Positions 10,788-19,111 of a stretch of 42,825 bases of DNA are shown piece by piece. The notes under the pieces are model-generated. The model saw nothing but the letters and a program-made list of their open reading frames with translations. It was not told the DNA's origin and searched no databases. Source of the DNA: Lachnospiraceae bacterium (GTDB lineage Bacteria; Bacillota; Clostridia; Lachnospirales; Lachnospiraceae); the NCBI GenBank assembly GCA_017542245.1, contig JAFXXN010000201.1, positions 1 to 42,825 on the forward strand, written 5' to 3'. Each line of letters opens with the position of its first letter. Positions within the stretch are counted from its first letter, which is position 1. The position numbers and the translations under genes are program-made.

Positions 10788-12058
10788 GCGCTTTCACCCG
10801 CCTTCCTGAGACTTTCACCACCGGCAAGCCAGTTGTTATTATAATCCTCGGGAGTGGTTATGCCCGAAATAACTGTATTTTTGCCAATATGAACCCCATC
10901 CGGAATGACCGTCTTTTCTCCTAAAGTCACAAGTCCGTTACAATAGATATTGGGGTGCTCCTTGTTCTCCACTTCTTCGCCGACGCCAAGTTCGCAATCC
11001 TTTCCTACAACAGCTCTTTCGGCGATAATGGCCTTGTTTATTTTAGAATTTCTTCCTATATGTGTGCCCTGCATGATAATAGAATCAGAAACAATAGCTC
11101 CCTCCTCTATAACAACTTCCGGACCGATAACAGAGTTATATACACTGCCGTAAATTTCAGTTCCTTCACCGACTATACTGCGGCTCAGCACTGCATGTTC
11201 GCCAAGATACTGAGCGGTACTTACCTCACTCTTGGTATATATTTTCCAGAACTCCTCATAGAGGTTAAAATCGGGAACCAGATCTATCAGTTCCATATTG
11301 GATTCCCAGTATGCAGACAAAGTTCCAACATCTTTCCAGTAACCGTTATATTCGAAAGCGTATACACTCGCCCCATTATTGTGGCAATAAGGGATTACAT
11401 GCATTCCGAAATCACAGCCCGGCTGATCTTTTAATTTTATCAGAGCTTCCTTAAGAACACTCCAAGTAAATATATAGATACCCATTGATGCTAAATTGCT
11501 TCTGGGTTTAGCAGGTTTTTCTTCAAAATCCAGAACTTTTTTATTTTCATCCGTAATAACCAGTCCGAATCTGGACGCATCTTCCCAGGCTACAGGATAA
11601 GTAGCCAGTGTTATATCAGCTTTGTTTGATTTATGGAAATCAAGCAGAATCTCATAATCCATCTTATAAATATGATCTCCGCCCAATATGAGAACGTACT
11701 CAGGATTATAATGTTCAATAAATTTAAGATTCTGGTATATGGCATTCGCAGTTCCGGTATACCATTCTGCATTATCACTCTTCTCATAAGGAGGAAGAAT
11801 GCTCACACCGCCGATATTCCTGTCAAGATCCCACGGTATACCAATACCTATATGAGTGTTCAGCCTTAAAGGCTGATACTGTGTAAGGACACCCACGGTG
11901 TCTACACCTGAATTAATGCAATTGCTTAAAGGAAAGTCTATTATCCTGTATTTTCCGCCATAGCTCACCGCAGGCTTTGCCATATCAGCAGTAAGTATCC
12001 CCAGTCTTGAGCCCTGTCCTCCGGCTAACAACATGGCTATCATCTCTTTCCGAATCAA
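10784..12058 (-). CDS. glgC: glucose-1-phosphate adenylyltransferase, GlgC subunit
   Basis: This enzyme makes ADP-glucose from ATP and glucose-1-phosphate, the committed step of bacterial glycogen synthesis. It shows the intact loop [14 protein letters not shown] near the N-terminus, [10 protein letters not shown] around the metal site, FEEKPAKP, and a beta-helix domain in the last third. The preferred start is a TTG at 12058, because a strong GGAGGTGA sits just upstream and the resulting N-terminus ([14 protein letters not shown]) matches the family. An ATG at 12079 would place the ribosome binding site inside the gene. It is the first gene of glgC-glgD-deacetylase; no glycogen synthase or branching enzyme is in the window. 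Confidence 0.95.
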   Translation of the reverse strand: MIRKEMIAMLLAGGQGSRLGILTADMAKPAVSYGGKYRIIDFPLSNCINSGVDTVGVLTQYQPLRLNTHIGIGIPWDLDRNIGGVSILPPYEKSDNAEWYTGTANAIYQNLKFIEHYNPEYVLILGGDHIYKMDYEILLDFHKSNKADITLATYPVAWEDASRFGLVITDENKKVLDFEEKPAKPRSNLASMGIYIFTWSVLKEALIKLKDQPGCDFGMHVIPYCHNNGASVYAFEYNGYWKDVGTLSAYWESNMELIDLVPDFNLYEEFWKIYTKSEVSTAQYLGEHAVLSRSIVGEGTEIYGSVYNSVIGPEVVIEEGAIVSDSIIMQGTHIGRNSKINKAIIAERAVVGKDCELGVGEEVENKEHPNIYCNGLVTLGEKTVIPDGVHIGKNTVISGITTPEDYNNNWLAGGESLRKAGESA

Positions 12059-12133
12059 GCACGTCACCTCCATGTTCATTTATATTTTGATGTTTTTGCG
12101 CGCGCCGAAAAACAGGCGCACATCCCCAAGTAC

Positions 12134-12162
12134 ATAATATCACATGTAATTGGTTTTTTCAA
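12134..12162 (-). promoter_or_regulatory. promoter of glgC
   Basis: On the minus strand there is TTGAAA (12157-12162), a 17-base spacer and TATTAT (12134-12139) with an extended -10 (TGA before it). The leader is about 70 bases and contains a short GC hairpin (GCGCC with GGCGC, about 12099-12119). The gap 12059-12300 therefore holds divergent promoters for glgC and murC. Confidence 0.7.
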
Positions 12163-12193
12163 GCACCACTAAGCAAAAAACTATAAAAAAAAC

Positions 12194-12227
12194 ATTAAAA
12201 ACTCTGTTTACAGAAACAGTTTTTAAT
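12194..12227. repeat. inverted repeat overlapping the murC promoter
   Basis: A 14-base arm (12214-12227) pairs with 12194-12209 apart from a two-base bulge, with a 4-base loop. It covers the murC -35 box and spacer. On the minus strand it is followed by a T-run and would look like a terminator, but no minus-strand gene ends here. It could instead be an operator or act on antisense transcription. Confidence 0.5.
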
Positions 12228-12235
12228 ATTATAAT
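12207..12235 (+). promoter_or_regulatory. promoter of murC
   Basis: TTTACA (12207-12212), a 17-base spacer and TATAAT (12230-12235). Transcription would start near 12242, which supports the internal murC start at 12301 over one at 12244. Confidence 0.7.
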
Positions 12236-12300
12236 AAAACGAGATGCGTACTTTTTTCCTATATTTAATATGTACGACTATTTTCAGCGGAGGCTTCATA

Positions 12301-13686
12301 ATGAGATATATTGATTTCAGTAAACCAAACCATGTTCATTTCATAGGAATCGGCGGTATAAGCATGAGCGGATTTGCAGAGCTCCTTCATAACAAGGGCT
12401 TTACGGTTTCAGGATCCGATGCACGCTCCAGTAAGATAACTGAGCGTCTGGAAAGCCTCGGTATCAGGTGCTTTTACCCTAACAGTCCTTCAAACATTCC
12501 TGAAGAATGCGACGTGGTTGTTTGCACGGCGGCTATAGGATCGGACAATCCCGAACTTTTAGAAGCCCAAAAACGTAATATTCCGGTGATCGACAGAGCA
12601 GATATGGTCGGCGATATCATGTTGCACTACAAAAGGAATATTTCAGTGGCCGGCACACACGGAAAAACTACCACAACTTCAATGATGAGCCTTATCCTTT
12701 TAAAAGCCGGACTCGATCCCACGGTATCCGTAGGCGGTGTCCTTGACGCGATAGGTGGAAATGTACGTGACGGAGGTCTCGGCAATATGGTCATAGAATC
12801 CTGTGAGTACACCGATTCGTTCTTAAAATTTCACCCCACTCACGCTATCATTACTAATATTGAAGCCGAACACCTCGATTACTTCAAGGATCTTTCCAAT
12901 GAAAGAAATTCCTTCAAAACCTTCGCGGAACTTTTGCCCGCAGACGGTCTTCTTGTGATTGAAAGTTCAATTCCCGATCATCATGAACTGTTTAAGGATA
13001 TAAAGTGTCCCGCTATTACATACTCCATAAACGACACGAATGCGGATTATTACGCTTCCGATGTAAGCTTTGACGAATATGACCGGGGCAGTTTCACTGT
13101 AATGCACAAAGGCAGTCCTCTTTTTTCCCTAAAACTCGGAGTGGTAGGAATGCATAATGTAAGTAATGCCATAGGAACCATTGCCATGGCACTTTCTCTT
13201 GGCATTTCAAAAGACTTTATCATCGAAGGACTCGAAAGTTTTACCGGAACAGAAAGGCGTTTTGAGAAGAAAGGGGTTTATAACGGTATCTCCATAATAG
13301 ATGACTATGCTCACCATCCCACCGAAATGGCTGCTACTCTTAATGCAGCGAAAAACTATCCTCATAAGAACCTCTGGGTTGTTTTTCAGCCGCATACATA
13401 TTCCAGAACAATCTCTTTCAAAGACGAAATCTGTGAAGCTCTTTCCCTGGCGGACAAAATAATCCTTACTGATATATATGCTGCCAGAGAGGCTGATCCG
13501 GGCACCATTTCATCAAAAATGCTTGCCGATGAGATACAGAAAAAATATAGTAAAGATGTTTACTATTTTTCTGATTTTGGAGCTATCGAAAAATTTTTAT
13601 CGGCAAATTGTATACCCGGTGACCTGTTAATAACAATGGGTGCCGGAAACGTGGTTAAAATCGGTGAAGATCTTTTAAACAGCTGA
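12301..13686 (+). CDS. murC: UDP-N-acetylmuramate--L-alanine ligase
   Basis: MurC adds the first amino acid, L-alanine, to UDP-N-acetylmuramate in the cytoplasm using ATP, an essential step of peptidoglycan synthesis. The Rossmann-type N-terminal domain begins with VHFIGIGGISMSG. The ATP loop is GTHGKTT (residues 118-124), and the central and C-terminal Mur ligase domains include DDYAHHPTE and the FQPHTYSRT motif of MurC. At 461 residues it has normal length. The start at 12301 is preferred because CGGAGG lies seven bases before it and the promoter predicts a transcript beginning at about 12242. It is followed by the DnaA-box region and a separate promoter, so it is probably transcribed alone or reads through. 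Confidence 0.96.
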   Translation: MRYIDFSKPNHVHFIGIGGISMSGFAELLHNKGFTVSGSDARSSKITERLESLGIRCFYPNSPSNIPEECDVVVCTAAIGSDNPELLEAQKRNIPVIDRADMVGDIMLHYKRNISVAGTHGKTTTTSMMSLILLKAGLDPTVSVGGVLDAIGGNVRDGGLGNMVIESCEYTDSFLKFHPTHAIITNIEAEHLDYFKDLSNERNSFKTFAELLPADGLLVIESSIPDHHELFKDIKCPAITYSINDTNADYYASDVSFDEYDRGSFTVMHKGSPLFSLKLGVVGMHNVSNAIGTIAMALSLGISKDFIIEGLESFTGTERRFEKKGVYNGISIIDDYAHHPTEMAATLNAAKNYPHKNLWVVFQPHTYSRTISFKDEICEALSLADKIILTDIYAAREADPGTISSKMLADEIQKKYSKDVYYFSDFGAIEKFLSANCIPGDLLITMGAGNVVKIGEDLLNS

Positions 13687-13688
13687 AC

Positions 13689-13772
13689 TTATCCACATTG
13701 TCAACAAAAAGGAGTTAACCCTCGCCAAACCTTATTTTATGCGTAAGCTAAGCTTTATCCACTTTATCAACA
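13689..13772 (+). promoter_or_regulatory. tandem pairs of DnaA boxes upstream of the helicase-loading genes
   Basis: A perfect DnaA box TTATCCACA (13689-13697) is followed directly by TTGTCAACA. Sixty-six bases on, TTATCCACT (13755-13763) is followed directly by TTATCAACA (13764-13772). Each pair continues into AAAA, so the two form direct repeats of about 22 bases. A weaker match, TTATACACG, lies at 13790-13798. All face the same way and precede the dnaD-like gene's promoter. DnaA binding is inferred from the consensus. Confidence 0.65.
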
Positions 13773-13809
13773 AAACCTTTCGACACATGTTATACACGAC
13801 TTTTGGTGA

Positions 13810-13837
13810 TTGCAATATCCTCAATTTGTGTTATAAT
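13810..13837 (+). promoter_or_regulatory. promoter of the dnaD-like operon
   Basis: TTGCAA (13810-13815), a 16-base spacer and TATAAT (13832-13837) with an extended -10 (TGT before it). The start codon is 26 bases beyond the -10 box, with GGGAGG in between. Confidence 0.6.
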
Positions 13838-13862
13838 GGCTAACGCACGGGAGGACTAGAAA

Positions 13863-15068
13863 ATGGATTCAAGCATAACCTTATCCTATGGTTCGAGAAC
13901 TACCTCGACCATGGTTTCAAATATTTTTATTGACAGATATATGACGGATGCCCGAGGCAGTGATGTAAAAGTATATATTTACCTTCTAAGATGCCTGCAG
14001 GACCCATCGACACCCGTTTCAATAGAGTCTATAGCAGAAGCTCTTGATGAGACCGAAAAGGATATTAAGACCGCTCTTAAATACTGGAAAGGACAGCATG
14101 TGCTGTCAGTACACTGTTCAAGAGACGGGAAGATCAAAAACATAACTCTTTTCGATCTGGATGAAGATACAGATGAGGACGGCGATTCCGATACTTTCGA
14201 AGATGACAGCAATATTACCATCATTTCGGATGTAAACAAAAAAGGAACCCGCAGAGCAAAACCACCGGTGCAGGACGAGGCTGACGAGCCCGATCCCGAG
14301 CCCAAGCCTTATGCAAGACGGTCTGCGGTATCTGAAAAGAAAGCTGTCACGGAAGAAGCCATACCTGTTTCCGTGTCTGATGAAGCAGGGATCGTCAAAC
14401 CTAATTACTCATCAAAGATGATCCAGGGGTTCAAAAATGATTATCCCGAATTCGACGAGCTCATAGATTATATCGAAAATGCTCTCGGAAAAACACTTTC
14501 TCAGCGCGATCTTCAGACTCCGTCCTTTATTTTTGAAGGTCTTGGATTTTCTGCCGACCTGATATGCTTCCTTTATGATTACTGTATCGGAAAAAACAAG
14601 CGTACAGCATCATATATCGAAAAGGTTGCCCGTGAATGGCATGCTAAAGGCATTCAGTCCGTAGAAGACGCCATGACGGAAGTCGAAGAATTTAACAACA
14701 GATATTCCGCTGTTAAAAATGCTTTCGGGATTAACAGGAATTTTGGTGAAGCCGAGCTTAAATATATCAAGAGATGGTATCACGAATACCGTTTCAGTGA
14801 CGAAATGATAAGCCTCGCTTGCGACAAGACTCTGATAAATACTTCTAAGCCTCGTTTCGATTATGCTGACTCAATTCTTCGTGACTGGCATAAAAAAGGA
14901 ATTACAACTTCGGAAGAAGCCGCGTCATCTTCTGTCGATTATAAGGCTTCTACCGAAAACAGCACTTATAGACGAGGAATAAAGAACTCATCGTTACAAT
15001 ACTCTCAAAGAACTTATTCTGATGCGGAAATCTCCGCAATAGAAAAAAAGAAATTAGGAATACTATAG
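13863..15068 (+). CDS. DnaD/DnaB-family primosome protein
   Basis: This is a replication initiation and restart protein of the DnaD/DnaB family of Firmicutes, which remodels DNA at the origin and helps load the replicative helicase. The N-terminal part (about 1-95) looks like the winged-helix DDBH1 domain. It is followed by a very acidic, disordered linker (about 98-180) and then two copies of the DnaB_2 (DDBH2) domain. The copies are recognised by their signature helices YIEKVAREWHAKGI (251-264) and YADSILRDWHKKGI (334-347). The ATG has GGGAGG eight bases upstream. The next gene, 13 bases away, encodes a DnaC/DnaI-like ATPase, and a DnaA-box array precedes the promoter. Whether it corresponds to DnaD or DnaB of Bacillus cannot be decided; the double domain and the link to a loader gene favour the DnaB role. 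Confidence 0.88.
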   Translation: MDSSITLSYGSRTTSTMVSNIFIDRYMTDARGSDVKVYIYLLRCLQDPSTPVSIESIAEALDETEKDIKTALKYWKGQHVLSVHCSRDGKIKNITLFDLDEDTDEDGDSDTFEDDSNITIISDVNKKGTRRAKPPVQDEADEPDPEPKPYARRSAVSEKKAVTEEAIPVSVSDEAGIVKPNYSSKMIQGFKNDYPEFDELIDYIENALGKTLSQRDLQTPSFIFEGLGFSADLICFLYDYCIGKNKRTASYIEKVAREWHAKGIQSVEDAMTEVEEFNNRYSAVKNAFGINRNFGEAELKYIKRWYHEYRFSDEMISLACDKTLINTSKPRFDYADSILRDWHKKGITTSEEAASSSVDYKASTENSTYRRGIKNSSLQYSQRTYSDAEISAIEKKKLGIL

Positions 15069-15081
15069 TACGGAGTTTATA

Positions 15082-16068
15082 ATGAAATTAACCAATTATC
15101 AGTATGACCGTCTTCTGCAGCAGTTTGATGAAAGGCGTATGAAGGCAAGATATGATTCGGAGAAAAGAACCGGGGAAATATATGAGAAATTTCCACGGAT
15201 CAAAGAAATAGACGACGCTATAGTAACGGAATCAATAGATGCCGGAAAAGCCGCTTTGGAAGGAAATCCCAATATTTTATCCGGTCTTAAAGACCGGATT
15301 GAAAGTCTGACCTCGGAAAGAGCAGGGATTCTTATATCTAACGGGTACAGCGCCGATTACACCGATGAACACTATATGTGTGAAATCTGCAAGGATACGG
15401 GTTTCATCGACAACGAGCCTTGCAGCTGCCTGAAAACCGCTATGACAGAGCTTATTTTTGAAGAATCCAACCTTAAAGATATCATTGACAGGGAAAACTT
15501 CAGCACTTTCCGGCTCGATTTGTATTCTGACGACGAAAGCGACTATGACCCCGAGCTTATGTGTACACCGTACAAAAATATGGCTCAGGTTTTGTTAAAG
15601 GCTAAACTTTTCGCCGAAAATTTTGCCGAAGAAAAACGCAACCTTCTGATCTATGGAAATACCGGACTCGGAAAGACCTTCCTTACAAACTGTATTGCAA
15701 GTAAAGCTTTACAAAACGGACATACTGTTTTATATTATACTACATTCGGTCTTTTTGATCTTCTTTCAAAATACAGTTTCAAATATGAAGACTATCCAAA
15801 GGAAGAATTTGTTTACCGGGAAGGACTTCTTACCTGCGAACTTCTTATCATAGATGATCTGGGTACCGAACTGTCAACTTCCTTTACAACCGCTCAGCTT
15901 TATTCCATTATCAATGAAAGGCTGATAAACAATCTGTCAACCGTAATCTCTACAAATCTTACTCCAAAGCAGATAGGCAGCCGCTATGGAGAACGTATTT
16001 TTTCAAGACTCAGTAAAGATTATGACTTTATAAAACTTATAGGAAGCGATATAAGGATCAGACTTTAA
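15082..16068 (+). CDS. DnaC/DnaI-like helicase loader ATPase
   Basis: This AAA+ ATPase (IstB/DnaC family) is expected to load the replicative helicase at the origin, working with the DnaD/DnaB-like protein encoded just upstream. The N-terminal half is helical with a probable zinc site at Cys100, Cys103, Cys114 and Cys116 (CxxC...CxC), as in DnaI-type loaders. The C-terminal ATPase has Walker A GNTGLGKT (192-199), Walker B LLIIDDLGTE, sensor 1 ISTNLTP and the arginine-finger region YGERIFSRL. At 328 residues it is slightly longer than DnaI or DnaC because of the N-terminal region. The start has GGAG six bases before the ATG. It is very probably co-transcribed with the gene before it. Confidence 0.9.
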   Translation: MKLTNYQYDRLLQQFDERRMKARYDSEKRTGEIYEKFPRIKEIDDAIVTESIDAGKAALEGNPNILSGLKDRIESLTSERAGILISNGYSADYTDEHYMCEICKDTGFIDNEPCSCLKTAMTELIFEESNLKDIIDRENFSTFRLDLYSDDESDYDPELMCTPYKNMAQVLLKAKLFAENFAEEKRNLLIYGNTGLGKTFLTNCIASKALQNGHTVLYYTTFGLFDLLSKYSFKYEDYPKEEFVYREGLLTCELLIIDDLGTELSTSFTTAQLYSIINERLINNLSTVISTNLTPKQIGSRYGERIFSRLSKDYDFIKLIGSDIRIRL

Positions 16069-16110
16069 TATACTCTTGATCCAAAAAATACAATCTTAAG
16101 GAGAACAATC

Positions 16111-17358
16111 ATGTCTACCCAAAACGATTTTCTGGAAACAATCCCTGTAGGAAAGCTCGGGATCATCGCCATGAAAAGCTCGGAAGAGCTCGGTAAAAAA
16201 GTTAACGACTACCTTGTATCCTGGCGTGATCTGAGAGATAACGAGCATACTTCCACAATAGCATTTTCCGGCTACCAGCGGAAAACCTTCCTTATCAATT
16301 CAATCTGTCCACGTTTTGGCACTGGTGAAGGCAAGGGTGTTATAAACGAATCCGTAAGGGGCTATGATCTGTATATCATCGTCGATGTGACCAATTACAG
16401 CCTTGAATACACTGTCCGCGGTCAGAGAAATCATATGTCACCCGATGATCACTTCCAGGATCTGAAAAGGATTATAGGTGCCGCCGGCGGCAAAGCCAGA
16501 AGAATTACCGTTATAATGCCTTATCTTTATGAAAGCCGTCAGGATAAGCGTACTACCAGAGAATCACTTGATTGTGCAATGGCTCTTCAGGAACTCTACA
16601 ATATGGGCGTTGACAGTGTTATAACCTTTGATGCTCATGAACCGAAAGTACAGAATGCCATCCCGTTAAAAACCTTTGAGACCATTAAGCCTACATACCA
16701 GTTTATAAAGGCTCTTTTAAACAATATCCCGGATATTGAAATGACTCCGGAAAAAATGATGATCGTCAGCCCCGATGAGGGTGCTATGGGACGTTCCATT
16801 TATTTCGGAAACGTTCTCGGACTTGATATCGGTATGTTCTATAAGCGCAGAGACTACACCAAGGTTGTAAACGGACGTAATCCTATCCTTACTCATGAAT
16901 ATTTAGGATCGGATCTTAAGGGAAAGGACGTTATAATACTTGATGATATGATTTCTTCAGGAGACAGTATGCTTGAGGTCGGAGCCGAGCTTAGGAAAAA
17001 AGGAGCCGGAAGAATATTCTTCTGTGCAACCTTCGGACTGTTCACTGACGGACTCTCAAGATTCGACGAGGCTTATGAAGAAAAACTTTTCGACAAGGTA
17101 GTAACCACAAACCTCATCTATCAGACACCGGAACTTTTAAAACGTGAATACTACATCAGTGCGGATATGAGTAAATATATCGCTCTTATCATCGACACTT
17201 TGAATCATGATTTCTCGATTTCAGAATTCCTTGATCCGACAGACCGTATCCATAAGATCATCGACAAACATAACAGCAGTCTAAAGGATAATCAAAACAA
17301 CACTCAGAACAATGATCAAAACCAAAAGGATTCAAATAATGAGACAGAAAGTAAATAA
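16111..17358 (+). CDS. prs: ribose-phosphate pyrophosphokinase (PRPP synthetase), extended form
   Basis: This enzyme makes PRPP from ribose-5-phosphate and ATP for nucleotide, histidine and tryptophan synthesis. Two type I phosphoribosyltransferase-like domains are visible: an N-terminal half with DHFQDLKRIIGAAGG and FDAHEPKVQNAIP, and a C-terminal half with YKRRDYT and the PRPP loop DDMISSGDS (278-286). At 415 residues it is about 100 longer than classical Prs. The additions are N-terminal and internal segments and an Asn/Gln/Asp-rich tail of about 28 residues. The PRPP loop ends in Ser where classical enzymes have a DTAGT-like sequence. It is probably the form of Prs found in this bacterial group, but a divergent paralogue is possible. 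AAGGAG lies seven bases before the ATG. The disordered tail overlaps the start of the next gene. Confidence 0.85.
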   Translation: MSTQNDFLETIPVGKLGIIAMKSSEELGKKVNDYLVSWRDLRDNEHTSTIAFSGYQRKTFLINSICPRFGTGEGKGVINESVRGYDLYIIVDVTNYSLEYTVRGQRNHMSPDDHFQDLKRIIGAAGGKARRITVIMPYLYESRQDKRTTRESLDCAMALQELYNMGVDSVITFDAHEPKVQNAIPLKTFETIKPTYQFIKALLNNIPDIEMTPEKMMIVSPDEGAMGRSIYFGNVLGLDIGMFYKRRDYTKVVNGRNPILTHEYLGSDLKGKDVIILDDMISSGDSMLEVGAELRKKGAGRIFFCATFGLFTDGLSRFDEAYEEKLFDKVVTTNLIYQTPELLKREYYISADMSKYIALIIDTLNHDFSISEFLDPTDRIHKIIDKHNSSLKDNQNNTQNNDQNQKDSNNETESK

Positions 17359-19096
17359 ATCTTTCGCTGCCGTTGCTTTTACATTTCTAATGGTCGTACT
17401 GTTCACCCATATTTTAGGAAATGTAAACGCTTTTGCAGATGAAGAAGAAACTCCTGATACCGAAGTTTCCTCAAAGTATTATTTTGTAAAAGATTCCAAA
17501 ATACTTTATGTTGGCTGGAAAAGCTATTTCAGTGTTGTTGCCGGCACAGGTGAAAAAGCAACGATATCGTACAGGAGTGATAATAAAAAAATTGCCACTG
17601 TTACAAAAGAAGGTGAAATAATCCCCGTATCTAAAGGATTGACCATGATCTATGCGGATGTCACCGAAGACGGTGTAACCTCCTCCTGTTCTATGGAGAT
17701 AACGGTCCGGGAACCATACAGCAAAGTCACAGCCTCTACTTCGGCAATGACTCTTGACAGTGATTTTGTTTTCGAACTTAAGCGTTACGGACATAATTCT
17801 CCCGTATCCTGGGAACTTATAGGTAAGGATTATGCCTCAATAGAAGCCGTTTCCGCTACAGACTGTAAAATACATACTTTAGCTCCCGGAACCGTTAAAC
17901 TGGTTGCTAAATGCGGAAATGAGAAATTTTCTTTTGATATAAAGATATATGACGGTAAAGGTGAGCTGTTCGTTATCAGTCCCAACTCTAAACCGTATAA
18001 CAATTATTATATAAATAACTCAACCTATAATTCCAAGACTAAAGGATACTATCTTTTACGCTCCTATTTAGAGCGTCTTGATACCTTAAAAGGCGGAGTT
18101 CTTGTTCTTCAAAAAGGGACTTATGTAGTAACAAACACGCTGTGCATCCCTTCGAATACCACAATTGTTCTGGAGGACGGTGCGATAGTCCGTAAATCTG
18201 ATGATACAGGAACAGAAGCTCTTCCTCCCAACGCATCCCTTTTCCAGACGGTCTCATATTCTAATGCCGCAATAGAAGGAGTTTTTTCCAAATATGACGG
18301 AGAGCATGATATAAAGATTCTGGGTGAAGGAAAAGCATATATAGATGTTAACAATCTTATATGTCAGGGACTGGCAATCTGCCATTGTCAGAGAGTCACC
18401 GTATCGGGCATCACTTTTATAAACATGAATACATATCATTTTATTGAGCTCGATGCCTCAAAAAATGTTTATATCAAGAACAATTATTTCTTTGGCTGTA
18501 CCGCTTCTTCTTCTCTTAAAAAGGAAGCGATCAACATAGATACTCCGGATCTGGCAACACATGGTTTTACCCAGAACTGGACAAGTTTCGACAAAACTCC
18601 GGTTCTTGATGTTTATATCACCGATAATCTTTTTTACGATGTGGAATGTGGAATTGGAACCCATAAGTACAGTGACAGCAGTCCTCATAAGAATGTTAAT
18701 ATTCTAAGGAATACTTTCATCAACTGTCATACATACTTTATAAGGGCCATGAACTGGGAAACTCCGGTAATAAAAGACAATAACTTTGTTCTTACCGAGG
18801 TGCCAAATAAAGAAAAAATAATGATAATATTAAACGGTGCCATTAATCCGCTGATCACTGACAACCGTTTTGAAAATGCGTATACTCCCGTGAGCTTCTA
18901 TCACTGGCGTAATACCGGATACGGAAGCGAATATCCGCCGGTATATAATAAACTGGACAGCAGTTATGCTGCTGCCCTTAAGAATAATTATCTGGTCAAT
19001 GTTTTAAATGCTTATTATGAGTATTATGATATTCTGGATGATTTTCACGAGGACAGCCTGCATATATATCCGATTGACGGATATTCACAAAGCTGA
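17339..19096 (+). CDS. secreted protein with Ig-like and right-handed beta-helix domains
   Basis: This is a predicted secreted protein. From the start at 17339 it has a basic N-terminus and a signal peptide (about 1-33, ending near VNAFA). Next come bacterial Ig-like (BIG2-type) beta-sandwich segments (about 45-205), including ISYRSDNKKIATVTKEGEI and a following strand-rich module. A right-handed parallel beta-helix follows (about 215-560), with GGVLVLQKGTYVVTNTL and repeated VYIKNNYF/VYITDNLF rungs. The segment EAINIDTPD resembles the active-site turn of pectate-lyase-like or GH28-like helices, so a polysaccharide lyase or hydrolase activity is possible but not shown. It overlaps the prs-type gene by 20 bases in another frame, with AAAAGGA before the ATG; an alternative start at 17312 lacks a clean signal peptide. 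No terminator was found before the convergent gene at 19112. Confidence 0.75.
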   Translation: MRQKVNKSFAAVAFTFLMVVLFTHILGNVNAFADEEETPDTEVSSKYYFVKDSKILYVGWKSYFSVVAGTGEKATISYRSDNKKIATVTKEGEIIPVSKGLTMIYADVTEDGVTSSCSMEITVREPYSKVTASTSAMTLDSDFVFELKRYGHNSPVSWELIGKDYASIEAVSATDCKIHTLAPGTVKLVAKCGNEKFSFDIKIYDGKGELFVISPNSKPYNNYYINNSTYNSKTKGYYLLRSYLERLDTLKGGVLVLQKGTYVVTNTLCIPSNTTIVLEDGAIVRKSDDTGTEALPPNASLFQTVSYSNAAIEGVFSKYDGEHDIKILGEGKAYIDVNNLICQGLAICHCQRVTVSGITFINMNTYHFIELDASKNVYIKNNYFFGCTASSSLKKEAINIDTPDLATHGFTQNWTSFDKTPVLDVYITDNLFYDVECGIGTHKYSDSSPHKNVNILRNTFINCHTYFIRAMNWETPVIKDNNFVLTEVPNKEKIMIILNGAINPLITDNRFENAYTPVSFYHWRNTGYGSEYPPVYNKLDSSYAAALKNNYLVNVLNAYYEYYDILDDFHEDSLHIYPIDGYSQS

Positions 19097-19111
19097 TCCC
19101 CGTTTAGCACG

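Noticed and set aside
13687-13862. Chromosomal replication origin
   Set aside because: DnaA boxes are present, but there is no dnaA or dnaN gene, no clear AT-rich unwinding element with DnaA-trios, and a normal promoter follows; a regulatory or titration site is more likely.
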